A stretch of 64,000 nucleotides of DNA, from contig CM037832.1 of the NCBI GenBank assembly GCA_021234535.1, forward strand, positions 3,145,359 to 3,209,358, given 5' to 3'. The notes below the pieces were generated by a model that worked only from the letters and a program-made list of their open reading frames with translations, was not told where the DNA came from and searched no databases. Positions within the stretch are counted from its first letter, which is position 1. Each line of letters starts with the position of its first letter. The DNA is from Stichopus chloronotus (lineage: Eukaryota > Echinodermata > Holothuroidea > Aspidochirotida > Stichopodidae). Shown piece by piece: positions 9,716 to 22,100 of the stretch. Both the position numbers and the translations under genes were made by a program.

Positions 9716-12700
9716 TGAAGATGGAATCGTTGGCCAATCTCTGCCTTGCTAAGTGAGGGTGAAACTGTGAATTATATCTTCCATCCAGTGCATCCGTCAT
9801 TCTCACTTCCTCCACAGCTCTGTCCGATTCTCCTGAGAGTAACCTCTCTGCTCGTTTCCTTTCTTCCGCCTCTCGTTTCAGCCTTTCAGCTCGTAGTTTT
9901 TGAATATCTATCTGGTTAGAGTCTTTGTTTCCTTTTGTCTCTTTTTGTCTGTGTTTGCTTTTCTTCTTTTCTTTGTGTTTTCTTTTGCCTTCCTTCTTCT
10001 CTTTCTTCTTCTTCTTGCTCGAGGGGCGATGACGGCTCGACGAGATGTGACTCTGGTACACCAGATTTGACGATTTCTATCAAAGGCAAAAGGGATTGAA
10101 AACTATGTGACTACAGAGTAGTAACACTTAGGATACAACAGGCAATGAGAAATGTGAAAATCAACAAACATTAACTGTATCTGCAGCCTATACCTCTGTG
10201 AAACATTAACGAAATTCTGATAATCACTTGCACACAGTGCATCTTCTGCATAGCAAAGTTTGGTACATGAAAAGTAGGGGAGAGGGTTGGAAGGCCGGTA
10301 ACATCCAAGCTGAGACTGCCAAAACTGATGCATATAGTTAACAGACATCTGAACTTTGGACTTGCTGGTTATGTTTATTGATGCCATAGAATAAGCACAC
10401 AAACAATTGTTTTAGTGCTTATATTAGCTTAACTAAAACACATGACAGTCACATGAGTTTTGGAAGTTCCTTCATGGAATGCAATCGTGCTTTGCACTTC
10501 TGAGTGCAAATGAATATATACGTGACAAAAGGTTTTTCCAAACACGGGCCATCTACAGGTATGCTCCACACTTCAACGTATTTGGACCGGAGGGACGAGT
10601 GACGGACATTTACACAGAAGGCCACTTGAAGAATGCGCTCTGCGATTAGCAAACCATATCCAAGACTGGTGTTGATAACCTATGGAATACCTGTGTGTAT
10701 GTTCCTTGCTTTAATCTGTGAGACTGCATGGAATGTGACATATACCTCTAGAGTGTGATATCTCTGTCCATTAGCCCAATCATTCACATTCAAGTCAGGA
10801 GTTATACCTGACACATGATTTACACACAATTCCCATACATGATAGTCACAAACACGCCCCGCATGTCGCACTTTACTTACAAACCTGAGAGACAGAAACA
10901 TGCATTTACAGGGAACACTGTGAATGCTGTCTTCAAGTCAAAAATTTGCTGAACTGGCGGGATATGTGACAATGTGTTCTATGGGAGGGGATATCTATCA
11001 ACGATGTGTTTGTCAGTGCCAATACCACAAGTTTTTAAAATACTTGTGTCTCTGAGGAATCTGCATACTCATTACAAATCACAAATCTGCAGCTTACTTG
11101 CAATGTATGAACTCCCTGAACCATTGGATATCACTTCTTGTACAAAATTACATGACACTGACTGGACAGGTGTATGTGTTCCAAACACCAAAATAGCAAG
11201 CAGTTAAAGGGATACCATGTACCTGTGTTTTTGTAGAGGAAATGCCTTCATCACTATGTTCCAGTTGCCTCTTTATTCCACGTTGCCCTTTCTCTCTGGT
11301 GTCGTGGCCGAGGTATTTCTTCATCATGTTCAGTGGATCCATGGTGTCCTTCTTCTTGATGTCAGGATCTCTGGCAAAATTAAAAAAAGAAAGAAAGAAA
11401 ATTAAATTAGTCAACCTATATATATCCAGAGGTCTCTCAAAACACAAAGGCAGTTTACTTATGTGACATCCTCGGAGTCATGAGGGAAATTGAACTTTGG
11501 TGTGGTCTTAAAACATACAAGGATGCCCAATATTGTACTTCTGTCAACGTTTATCCAACTTGTTTCTCTGGAAGAGGTGCTCTCAAAAGGAGTATTTCCA
11601 CTGAGTCAACACCTGGGACCCAGCTACCCATAGTCCACAGATAGTCTGGTACCCCAAAATATAACTTGTTAGTCTATGGTTTGAGTGTGAAGTCATAATA
11701 CGATAATTTGATACACTTTAATACACCACCATGCATCTTTAATACATACAAACACCAGTGGTGGCATGGCTGGAGGCCACGGTCCTCCCAGGAGCAGATT
11801 TTCAGAGGGTGCTGCAAGAGTGAGAGGGTGGCTGCAGAGCCTGGAAAGGCGATTTCTGGCAATCCAGGGTGTACTTTTGTCCAAAAAATTTTCTGCACAT
11901 TCTGCACCAACCGATGGTGGTGTTTCACTTACGTAGTTTTTCCACTATGTTAGCTCTCATGTAAGGGATGATGGGTATCACTTGATCCTTTTGTCTCTCC
12001 CCCTCCCCCCCCCGGATGGGTGCACCAACCCCTCCGCTGAAGGACATGACAATGAAGAGTTCTTAGTGAGACATGCATGCTGAATTAGTCCTATGTACGG
12101 TACAATGTATGATAATGAAACTTTGGATCCGGGTAGAAATTTCAGAATTGGGTCCCAACGTTGTGTGGGCAGTACCCGAATCAAACCAAACACTACCTAA
12201 AACATCTACTGGTGTCTTAAAAACTGTCTAGTCTCCCTGCCACTGCCACTTGTTCTGTTACATGTGTAGCCCACACATCGGACATGTATTAGTCATGCAT
12301 CAGGCTCTGACCACATTCGTAAAACCGGCGTCCGTGAACCGTTGATCGGATTCCAACTCAGTCTGTCTGGAGACTGTACGCTTTCAAAATTGATGCGCGC
12401 CGACATAATCAAATTCACTCTGTAACGCTCAAGATTTCTTTTCCTTAAGACATAAATATTCACGCTTTTTTTTTTTTTGAGCCAATCACCAAACATGCAG
12501 GGAGATTAATCAATATACAGACCTTGGATCTTAGGTGAGGTAAATCTGTAATTGTTAGAAGGTGTCATGGTAAATCCGTTGAAAAACTGCACACACCAAC
12601 CCCTGCTTGGAAAGCTACTAAATGTGTTACAGTTCGAACTTACATGTCTGGCAGAGGTACTCTTAAACCATCTACAAGTGTCTTATGTTGTCCTTCTGTC

Positions 12701-15700
12701 ACACTTTGTCCTAAGTGTGTTAGAATTCCAACTTTCTTCTCCCAGGTTTCTTGCTCAGCCTTCTTTTCTGCTTCATAATCCTCGTTCCCTTTTTTTGTGT
12801 CTTTCTGTTGAGTGAAATATATGATTGCAAATAATAAATTACAGAGTCTAACTAATGAAACACAGAGTACTCTGCTAATCACTCATTTCTTCAAACCTGA
12901 TACAATAATTATCGCCAGAATTCTCGCCGAGGTTTTGGTCGAACCAGGCAGGGAGCAAGCTAATCACTGCGGAAAAGTGAAAAATAACCTGCAACTGACT
13001 GGGCCAAGCACAACGCAGTATTTTCCTTAACGAAGTGTAGTGACAAGTCCCTGAAAAATTTTCAAGCCTATCACGTCTTCATGCTCAATAATTTGAAAAG
13101 ACTGAATAAATAAAATATTCAGCATTTTCAAGATCCCACATCATTCATTAGCTGTTTCCTGAGGAATGTACAAAGCCTTTTACAAAAAAAAATATTCAAT
13201 CAGCTGGACTATGTAACAATGGATATCTCAATAGAAAAACTTAATATTTGATGTATTAAACCTTTACATGGAAGGTTGTCAATTGTCATCTAACCAAAAG
13301 TTTTTCTGTCATCACCTCAGGTGGTTGTTTCTTCAGCTATGGACACATGTCATGAGACTTTTGGGCATTGAATGACTCATCTCAGTTCATAAGGAAAAAG
13401 ATTTGGGAAGAGAGGTTCAGTCTATAAGAAATGTCTGTAACATGCAAGATGTGAACATCCAATGACCAGTGTCATCATCGGATGGATTCCAATATGGATG
13501 AAAAAATAATGCATTCAAATTGTCCAAATCATTAAACAGGGCCAACAAGTAGAAAATATATTAGTTTAAGCATAAAGAGGAAAGACTTATGAATCTTTTT
13601 CTTCTTGTTCAAACCATATTTGGAAATTTGATGTAAGGTGACACACCAACCATCCAACAGATGTCAAATGTCACTTTACATTTATAGGGGCAGATTGCTG
13701 TACATAAGCATCACCTCCAAGTCGGTAAAAAAGTTGATGTGACTTTGCCCTGTGTCATTGACTGGTACAACCTCAGACCCAACAAAACTGACGGCACCTC
13801 TGGACTGAGCTCGTTCTCTCAGAAGCTTTGTTCTTGCCTCTCGTTCCTGCCGAAAGATCAGAAAAGATCAAGCACTGACTACGTCTGTTGAAATGAGAAA
13901 TAAACCTGTGTGATTCACTCTCAGTGCTTACTTTATAAAATTGACAGGGGAAAATTTTATTTCTAAGATTTGTTGCACATCAGTAGGACAAAGGTCTCTG
14001 TTATACGGCTGATTACGTTGCTATTTCCTTATGACATATATCAAATCCATCAATTTTCAAAACAGAACACACGTTTTGAAATCAGCTCTTTCAAGATGCA
14101 CTGGTATAGATAACTAACTTAGCCAAGATGGGAGCAATTCAACATTACTAAGAAACAAATTATACCAGGATGAAAGCAATCCACCAAAATGACAAACTAG
14201 TAAGCCAAACACCTTACCAGGATGGAAGGGAACAATCCATTACCATATAAGTTGCTGTGGAAAGTTAGAAACACCCAGCTATAAGTAATTTCTTACATCT
14301 TTAAGCTAATAATTCTACCCCAAAATTCATGTTCTTACGCTACAGAGGAGGCATTCGGGGACAAACACAAAGATCCATTTTTATTCATTGTATTTTCTAG
14401 TGTTGTTGCAATCTTGTGACATTGGCAAAAGACATTGTTATGAGACTTTGCTCCTGATATTGTTTGTGAAATGACTCAAATGATATCATCTGTAAACTTG
14501 AGGAGGAAAACAAATTTTTCCAAGAACAAAGTTGGATAACACACTACAAAAAAATACGATTTTTACGAAATACCATTTAGGTTGTATTAACCTTTAATGA
14601 ATTAGTTTCATTTACATGAAAATAAAGTGTCATGTCAGACTTAAAGTTAGACTCACTGTCAGCTGCATTATGTGACCTCTGTATGCAATGTGTATTTTTT
14701 TGCACATTTTTTCAGATGTCCTTTGCTCCAACTTAACTGGGTTGTGACATCATTTGGCAATTGAGGGAAAAGTGCTTCTGATATCGTTTTTCAAAATTTC
14801 ATATCGCAACAACACTAGAATTTTCTTGAATTTTATTTAAAATTGAATGTGAGGTAAACAGTGCAAGTGCAGTTGCAAATAGTATACACCTGTGATTTTG
14901 TCTTTGTAACTTTTCCATGTGTTGGTTTGACCTTCAACTGGATAGGGTTGCTAATTTGACTAGAAAAATGTGAAAACTGTGGGCAACAAAAGTTTGTGAT
15001 AATACAAGTTGCATTTATTTATTTATCAAATTCTCAAGGCAAAAGTCACATACATGCAAATTTAAAATATGCAATGAGTGGGATACATCCGGTAAATGAA
15101 CATTTTCAACACAGTATATTCTGAAAATAAATTCCAGGCAAATTTCACCTCTTTGCTACATACTAAAACTTTTTACGTATGTTTTGCATGACTCAGATGT
15201 ATTTTGGATCAAAGCAGTCCAATTTTTAAGTTGATCCCATTTTTTTTTTGAGGGGGGTAAGGGTGAATTATCAATTTACTTACAGCTATCGCGGCTCTTA
15301 TGAGCTGTTTCTTCTCCTCTTCTGCAGCTTTGGCCTCATCTTTCTTCACCCTCTCGATGTTATCTCTGTTTCTAACATGCCAGCTGTGAGGAGTAGAGAA
15401 TGGAAAGGATAAGTGATAGATAACACCTGAGTGATCATGTCACAATATTCACAAAATCTTCACTTTCAGAGCCAGTTTAACGACATTCTCATCTGTAAAT
15501 TGACCTTGAGGCTTGAGCAAAATGTTGAGGAATGTAGAAAAGGACCTTCAATTGATGTATTCTGTGCATAAAGCCCAAGCTGATGCATACAATGATTTGT
15601 AATCTTTCACCCTCTGACAACATGCCACTACATCACTAAAAGATAAATATAACTATAAGGCAAACACCGCAGAGACGCTCAAACCAATTACTGTTACTTG

Positions 15701-15921
15701 TACTGCAATTGGAATGCACTGTACTGTACATACATCCAATGCAACAGTTTACACTACAGTATATTTGCTTATTGAGGGGGCTCTCTTCTCACATTGGCAA
15801 TCTACAGGAATAGTCTCAAATATTCCCACTATTCTCAATTTGTAACAGCTGTACATTTCAAGGGATAACATAATAATATGGAGTTCAAATGCACTAACTT
15901 TTTCTTTGGTAAGATGTTCAT
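9711..15921 (-). CDS. LENG1: LENG1 homologue, Cir_N-domain protein
   Basis: Complete gene, 309 residues (human about 264). Exons in transcript order are 15899-15921, 15284-15383, 13715-13846, 12644-12804, 11223-11370 and 9711-10076; phases agree at every junction. The first coding exon carries only MNILPKK plus two bases of an Asn codon. The next gives [17 protein letters not shown], the Cir_N signature shared with CIR1 and CWC25-type splicing factors. Then come [27 protein letters not shown] and [11 protein letters not shown]. The tail is strongly basic (Lys/Glu runs from about residue 195), then [20 protein letters not shown] and [14 protein letters not shown], a close match to the LENG1 C-terminus. 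The cellular role is poorly known; nuclear, spliceosome-associated function is inferred from Cir_N and the KE-rich tail. The 5'-UTR and promoter were not located. It is divergent from CEP72. Confidence 0.92.
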
Positions 15922-17912
15922 GACTAATCACCAGCCTCCACAGGTCTATGGTAAAAATGGCTTCTGTAAGGCAAATAAAAAACATTATCTTAATTACACA
16001 AACACGTAAGGAATACACAAATTTGCATCACAGGCATCATCATATCCACAGGTACTGTATAATTGGGCCAGAGTAAGGCGGTTGGGGCCCCCTACCTATC
16101 CACAATGGGGTGGTCCCAGTATTTCCTACAGTACCATTTGTTCTGCTTCTCCCAGATCAGGAGTTAAAGTTGATTAATCCAGTCCTTGGTGTAATATAAA
16201 TGCTGAGATCAATTATTTAAGTGTCCCCAAAGGCCACTCAGAAAAAGCAGCAATTTTTAAGACAAATACAAGACTTGCCAACTGGGTGAGTCTCACATTT
16301 TGGGCATCACCTCACAGTGATGGAGCCATATCTGACAAAGAAAATTACTCTGATGCAATGCAAGATATTTCCACATTCTAACCAAAAATTGATCCTTTCT
16401 GTCACTGATTGAAGATATTATTGAACCACAAGTGCATCACTGTCAGAAAAGTGGCTAATTTAGCAAAAGATCTGCTACAGGTGATTTATGTGTTAAGAGG
16501 GTAAAGGAAAATATCCTAATATTCCTAGCTTGAACTTTGAAGACTTTTCATAATAACGTAGGCACTATTTTCAGATCTCCAGGTCTGCGGTATGATTTCC
16601 ACATTTTCTTGCAACAACCTCTGAGAAGCTTGCCATCTTCAAAATGGCAAGTCTGAAATACAGTTTATTCCAAAGCAGATTCAAACCCTGGATGGACATT
16701 TCAAACAATATGCGACAGCAACGCTGCAAACAGCAGGATTTGACAGGTAGGGAAAGACTGACGTAGTCACATGTTGTCAACAACAAATGCTAGGCCTAAT
16801 GCTTTAGGCCAGTTGACTGGAATGCCGTTTGGAGAGGTACTGTATCTACCTCACATTGTACACTTTCAATCCTGCATTTCAATGTGCTATTAAAACTTTG
16901 GGATTTATTGCCCCCAAGCATTGCAAAGACTTAGCCTTATGGCTCACCATGATCTCCAAAATGACATCATGAGCTAATAGCCACCTGATACAGTAAGTTG
17001 GGGCAATACTGACTATCTATACTGATCAGCCTAAATGCTATGTGGTTAGACTGTCAGATTATGTCGGCCTAGTAGTTTGGAGTCTTGTTTTGCACAGGAA
17101 TTGGTGATTTTTTGGTAATTAACCCTTTTTGGACAGTGATTCCAACAACAATAACAAAAAAACGTCTTCAAATGTTTTCTTTTTTTTTTTCTGTTGCATC
17201 CGCACAACAAGTTGCTTTTTTTTCTGCTTCAAACTCATCATTGACGACTCATCAAGTGCTGATGTAAGCATTGGCAGTGATACAACCTTGTATGCTGCAT
17301 GTTCGTAGCACTTTGGCACCTGCTAATAGCACAAATTGTTGAAAACATAACTGTCTGTGATCACTCCGAATTAAGCACGGTCACAAGGAGTTTCCAAAAA
17401 TAGGATCATCTTCATCAGCTCTTTCAATTCTGGTATGTCGACTTCATGGGAAGGGAATTGATATCTGTCAAGCCTCTACTTTCTTGCAGCTCTTCTCCTC
17501 TCCATGCATTTATGATGGACTAACTCTCCTGCAAGAATATATCATCATCAGCTGTGGCACAATATTGTCTGGAGTGCATAAAATGAGCACCATTTTCTCA
17601 AAAAACATAACTCTGTCTGGCGCCCCCATTATGCATAAGCATACCTTATAGAAATTAAAATGGTCTGACACAATAGACCTGGAAAATGGTAGGCCTCTGC
17701 AAATTTGGAGCAGTTAATTATTCAATCCCTGCCATACATACTGTATAGGCAGTATGGGATGACAAAACTAGGCCATTGAGTCTGTACTTGACACAGCAAT
17801 GCATCATGTTCCGGTATGATGGCTGCTCACTGTATAATACAAGTAGGGGATGCATGTAAAGTGGGATAAATAATAATTTAGGCCTAGGACTATGTAATGT
17901 TGTTATTAATAT

Positions 17913-18340
17913 TATTATCTACATCTTGACTATGCTGTGCAGGCATGGAGTTTCTATTGTGAAAAGGATAAGTTTCTTCTAGAGCAGGTTCAGAGGAGGG
18001 CCACTTGGCTTATTCCCGATGTACGTCATCTCCCTTTCCATGATAGGCTCAATTGTCTGGGACGTACTACTCTTGAACTGAGAAGGATCCAGAGGGATAT
18101 GTTGCAGATTTTCAAATTCCTATGTGGTAGGAATTCTCTGCCTAATGGTAATTACTAGAGAGGTTTGTCATACTTCTCTAGGCTTGATATGAGAAAGTTT
18201 AGCTTCTCTTATAGAGTTGTTGATGAGTGGAATAGTCTGCCCGATTGGGTCGTAAATTCCACTTCAGTAATAGCGTTAAGGGCAAGATTGATAAGTTTTA
18301 TTGTGACTATGGCAGAATCTGATTATGCTGGGCTATGTTG
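17913..18340 (+). mobile_element. Non-LTR retrotransposon (LINE) reverse-transcriptase tail, degenerate
   Basis: Translation gives HLDYAVQAW, then LLEQVQRRATWLIPDVRHL, DRLNCLGRTTLELRR and, after an in-frame stop at 18156-18158, FSYRVVDEWNSLPDWVVNS. This order of motifs (YAVQ-W, VQRRAT, RL--LGL-TLE-RR, S-R-V--WNSLP--VV) marks the C-terminal part of reverse transcriptases of CR1/jockey-like LINEs. The catalytic core is absent and the frame is interrupted, so it is a 5'-truncated dead copy. It lies between LENG1 and CEP72. Confidence 0.8.
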
Positions 18341-18699
18341 GGTACTTGGGTACTAGTTTGGGTTTTTTGGGGGAGTCTGGATTTCAGGGCATCTTATGGG
18401 GCTTTTGCCCTCCTTTTTGCCCTTAAACTTGTTATGTTAATTGCTGTGTTACTGTTACATTGCTTTTCCATGGACATCAAAGGCTAAACTGCGTTCACTT
18501 GAATCGATCAATACAAGAATTGCAACAGTAAAAGGACAAACCTTTTCAGACTTCATAAGATAAGACTCCGGTCCGACAGAGGTCTGCTTGTGCGCTGTAC
18601 TGAAGTACATCAGACTGCAAAGATGGACTGTCGCCAGATATTCTTTTGAGTTCCTGAGAGGGATTTCTGTTGTCACTGGATAGCCTGGTACAGTACTAA

Positions 18700-19131
18700 A
18701 GTAAGACTAAGAAGTAACGTTAACACCGTACATACACAACAAGGTGTACAGTGTTTGTACTGTAAACGTTCACGATTTCGCAATGTTTTGGAATGTGTCT
18801 GACCATAGAAGTGAAGCATGGAATATGCTATATCCAGATCAGGGGGAGACTATAACGTAAATTAGCCGAACCAATGGAACTTGGTCGTACGGAGATCTAG
18901 CCACATATTATCAACTTAGGCGCGTGGCCTAACGTACACATGAAAGTACCTGTCATTACCGTACCAAAACGCTCAGTACATTGCATGCTGTGACTGCGTT
19001 CAGTGAATACATTTTGTATTTAGTAATGAGAGACAGTCAATTCCCGTAGCCCCAGGGCAGGCAACACCCTTGATGACCTCGGCGCTTTAATTTGAACAGT
19101 ATTTTTCCTTTTCGCTAACAAGTACATCCAG
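18700..19131 (+). promoter_or_regulatory. Probable CEP72 promoter and 5'-UTR region
   Basis: It lies directly upstream of the CEP72 start codon, with more CpG and ACGT/GTAC motifs than the DNA to its left. No TATA box or other precise element can be assigned. The call rests on position and composition only. Confidence 0.3.
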
Positions 19132-22100
19132 ATGACGCCTCCTGAACTTGAAATAACAGAGCAGTGGATAAGAGAGCGAATTGGACTGGAACATGAAAAC
19201 CTTGGTGAGTTAGGACTTACGCCTAAGAATAAAAATATGATGGTTCCCTCGCGTCATTCATCAGTAACAATTTAAGTGCCACCAATGATATCTCTAAGTC
19301 TAACTTAGCAATAGCATTCTTAAAAATGGTCATGAGGAGTTGTCAGCAGTTTAGATTGTGCATGATTCAATTCATTGCGAACTACAGTAGATTGTCAGTG
19401 TCAGCCTCAAAGTAACCTATACTACTTACTACTGTAGTTACACAATTTATCAGATTAATGTTTGAATCACATCCGTCTTCTGTCTTTATTGCCAGATGTG
19501 TGCCTATTTATTCCTGAGTGCCAAGTTACTTTAATGTGTCCACTTTGTGTGATCCAGCTTCCAGTTAGCTTTTCATATCAAAGTACTGTATTACAGTATC
19601 TTATGAGTTGAGAAAAAGTGAAATGAGTGCCGGGTATTTTCTACAAATTTCTGGTCAGATGAATGCTGGGTGAAATGCGCAAGGCCCAGGTGATAACAGT
19701 AGCACCCGCGTGAACCTCCACAGGCACATTCCTGATTCAATGTAAATTGACCTCAGGAGAAATATGTTTTAATCTCAGTCACTTCTAGATGTTGTTTTCT
19801 TTTGTTTCAGAGGATGTAAAATCCCTTTCTCTACCTGGTACATACCATCAGAAGATAAGATATATCGGAACATCACTGCAAGGTTTTTCAAGACTCAAAT
19901 CCTTAGATCTTTCAAGGAATGCCATCACAAGTCTATCAGGGCTTTCACATTTAACAACATTAGAAACACTCAATCTGTATCCTTTTTGCTCCATCCAAAT
20001 GGTATCCGAATATTCATACTTGCAGCTGCGTACCTGTACAGCACAAGTCATTTCAGAAGTCATTGTCTTAAGTCCATTTGATTTTGTTTAATCAGTATGA
20101 TCTTCCATGGACTGGCACATGCATGCAAGCAATCTTTCATTACTCATTTGCATCAAATTTATTCTTAATGTTAAGTTTGTTTTATGACTTGTAGTGCAGA
20201 TGTGTAGTTAAAATCTCAAGTGCCAGTGTCTTTTAATGTTCACCTGCAGTTATACTGCCCATGCCCTTCCTCGTGCCGAGCCATTCCCAAAACCTTTGGG
20301 GGCTATGCACTGACTTCATTGGTGGACTTAATACAATGGTACAAACAGACTTACCAATACACACATATTTCACATGGTTTTACACCCATTTCATGCTTCT
20401 TACAAACTTACCTGCTGTTCACAACTTCTGACATGCATAACAACCTCGACTAAACTTGCTCACTCAAAAGGGCCAAGCCCATGATATCCGACACAGCAGT
20501 CATCACAGCAAGATTTTTCCGGGATGAATTTACAATATACTGTAAGGTGAATACTTCCAAATGAATACACACAATTGCACCAGATGACTGAATAAGTGGT
20601 TTATATACCGCATCATACCTTCATCAGGATGGTGCTCACACAAAAATTTTTTTAATTTCTCTCATGTTGGAAAGTTTGATGGTATGATTTTTAAGTTTCA
20701 GTTGAAAAACATAGTTGATTCCTTTTATATTCCTAAAAGGTGTGTATATACAGTGTGGAGGTCTTCAGTTTACTTGTATTTACTCAAAAGTATATCATGA
20801 AAATGTTTCATTGGAAATGAATTTATAACATTCTCCTCTGTAGCTGTATTTAGTACACCTCGGCTCTCATTGTCTGTTTCAATCTCCTTTCTCATTGTCT
20901 CTTTTGATCTATTACCTTCTATCAACATTGAGGGATGGACTTAACTTCAGATTAGAAATGAACATAAGTTGTGTCTATCAGGTCACAACAAGGGAAAATT
21001 GAACCTGACACCATGCATGGTTCTGGACTGTCAATGGGTTTTCAGCGCCATTATTTTCCCAGCATTTACATTCATGTATAGTCTCTTCCAGGTGTATTCC
21101 AATTTTCTTACACATTGATGAATCTTGACTATTTACAAAAGGTATGATTTTTCCTAACATCTTTTGTTCAGTTATTACAATGATATAAAGACTTTAAAGG
21201 ACCTGCATCTGTTGAAAAACAACACCAACCTGCAGGATCTGGACCTCCGTCTGAACCCAGTGACCAAAAATGAAGTTGACTATAGGCTTTTTGTAATCCA
21301 CCTCTTTCCAAACCTCAGGAAACTTGGTAAGCATAAAGATGGTAAGCTCAGCCATCTTGCTGGGAGACTTCAGGTCTCCAGGTTCCCGGTTAATGACTCC
21401 TTCCTTTTTTGTATTCACATTACATGAAAAAAGCTCTGTAGATGCCACTTTAAGATTAAAAACCCAACCAAAAATTGTAAATACTATATGTGGGTCAGGT
21501 TAACCTTAGATGTTATGTCATGGAGCATAACAGCTGTAAGTAGCTGCTCTTATTTTGACAACCACAGAATAAGTGAGTACTCCCTTTATTGTGATTTGTA
21601 GCAGCTTCCTACTCATGGGTCATGTTTAATTTATACTTGGCGGTTTATTAATCAAACACTAGTCTCACTAAATTATATTCACGCAAAAAAAAAAAAAAAA
21701 TGTTCCAAATCTTTGAATAAACAAACTAAAGCAAATAAAAACAACAGCACTAGCTACCCCTTTTTATGTTGATAGCCCACAGAATAATATAGTTTTTAAA
21801 ATTGCATGGCAGTTGTCAGGTTTCTTGAGTGTTTTGTCACAATCAGTGAAAGCCCTAGTAATGTTGTATGTACAAAAACTGCTAAATAACATTCCATTTG
21901 TGTGGCAATTTTGGACCATTTTGTGTAGCAAAACGAGATGTGATACTGGATAAATTATTCCCTGTAGCCTATGTTACTGTTGTTTGTGTAACCACACCAT
22001 TACGTTGATGGGTTCTTTACCAGTGAAAAGTGTTTGAAGAATCCTAACTTTTAGACCAAGGGAAACATCGTTTGTATTTGTGTTCACATAACAAATGGTA

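Larger units (their letters stand above)
15922..19131. other. Intergenic region between divergent LENG1 and CEP72
   Basis: The two start codons lie 3.2 kb apart, head to head. The stretch contains a LINE fragment (17913-18340) and otherwise AT-rich DNA without recognisable genes. CpG and GTAC/ACGT motifs become denser from about 18700 to 19130, next to the CEP72 start, which would suit a promoter. No TATA box is obvious. A 5' non-coding exon of LENG1 may also lie here. Confidence 0.5.

Noticed and set aside
18455..18676. 73-codon - strand frame considered as a 5' exon of LENG1
   Set aside because: The conserved LENG1 start is fully accounted for by 15899-15921; this frame shows no similarity.
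20575..20640. CCTGATGAAGG on the - strand resembling a hammerhead ribozyme core
   Set aside because: No complementary stem II follows CTGATGA and the GAAA core is missing.
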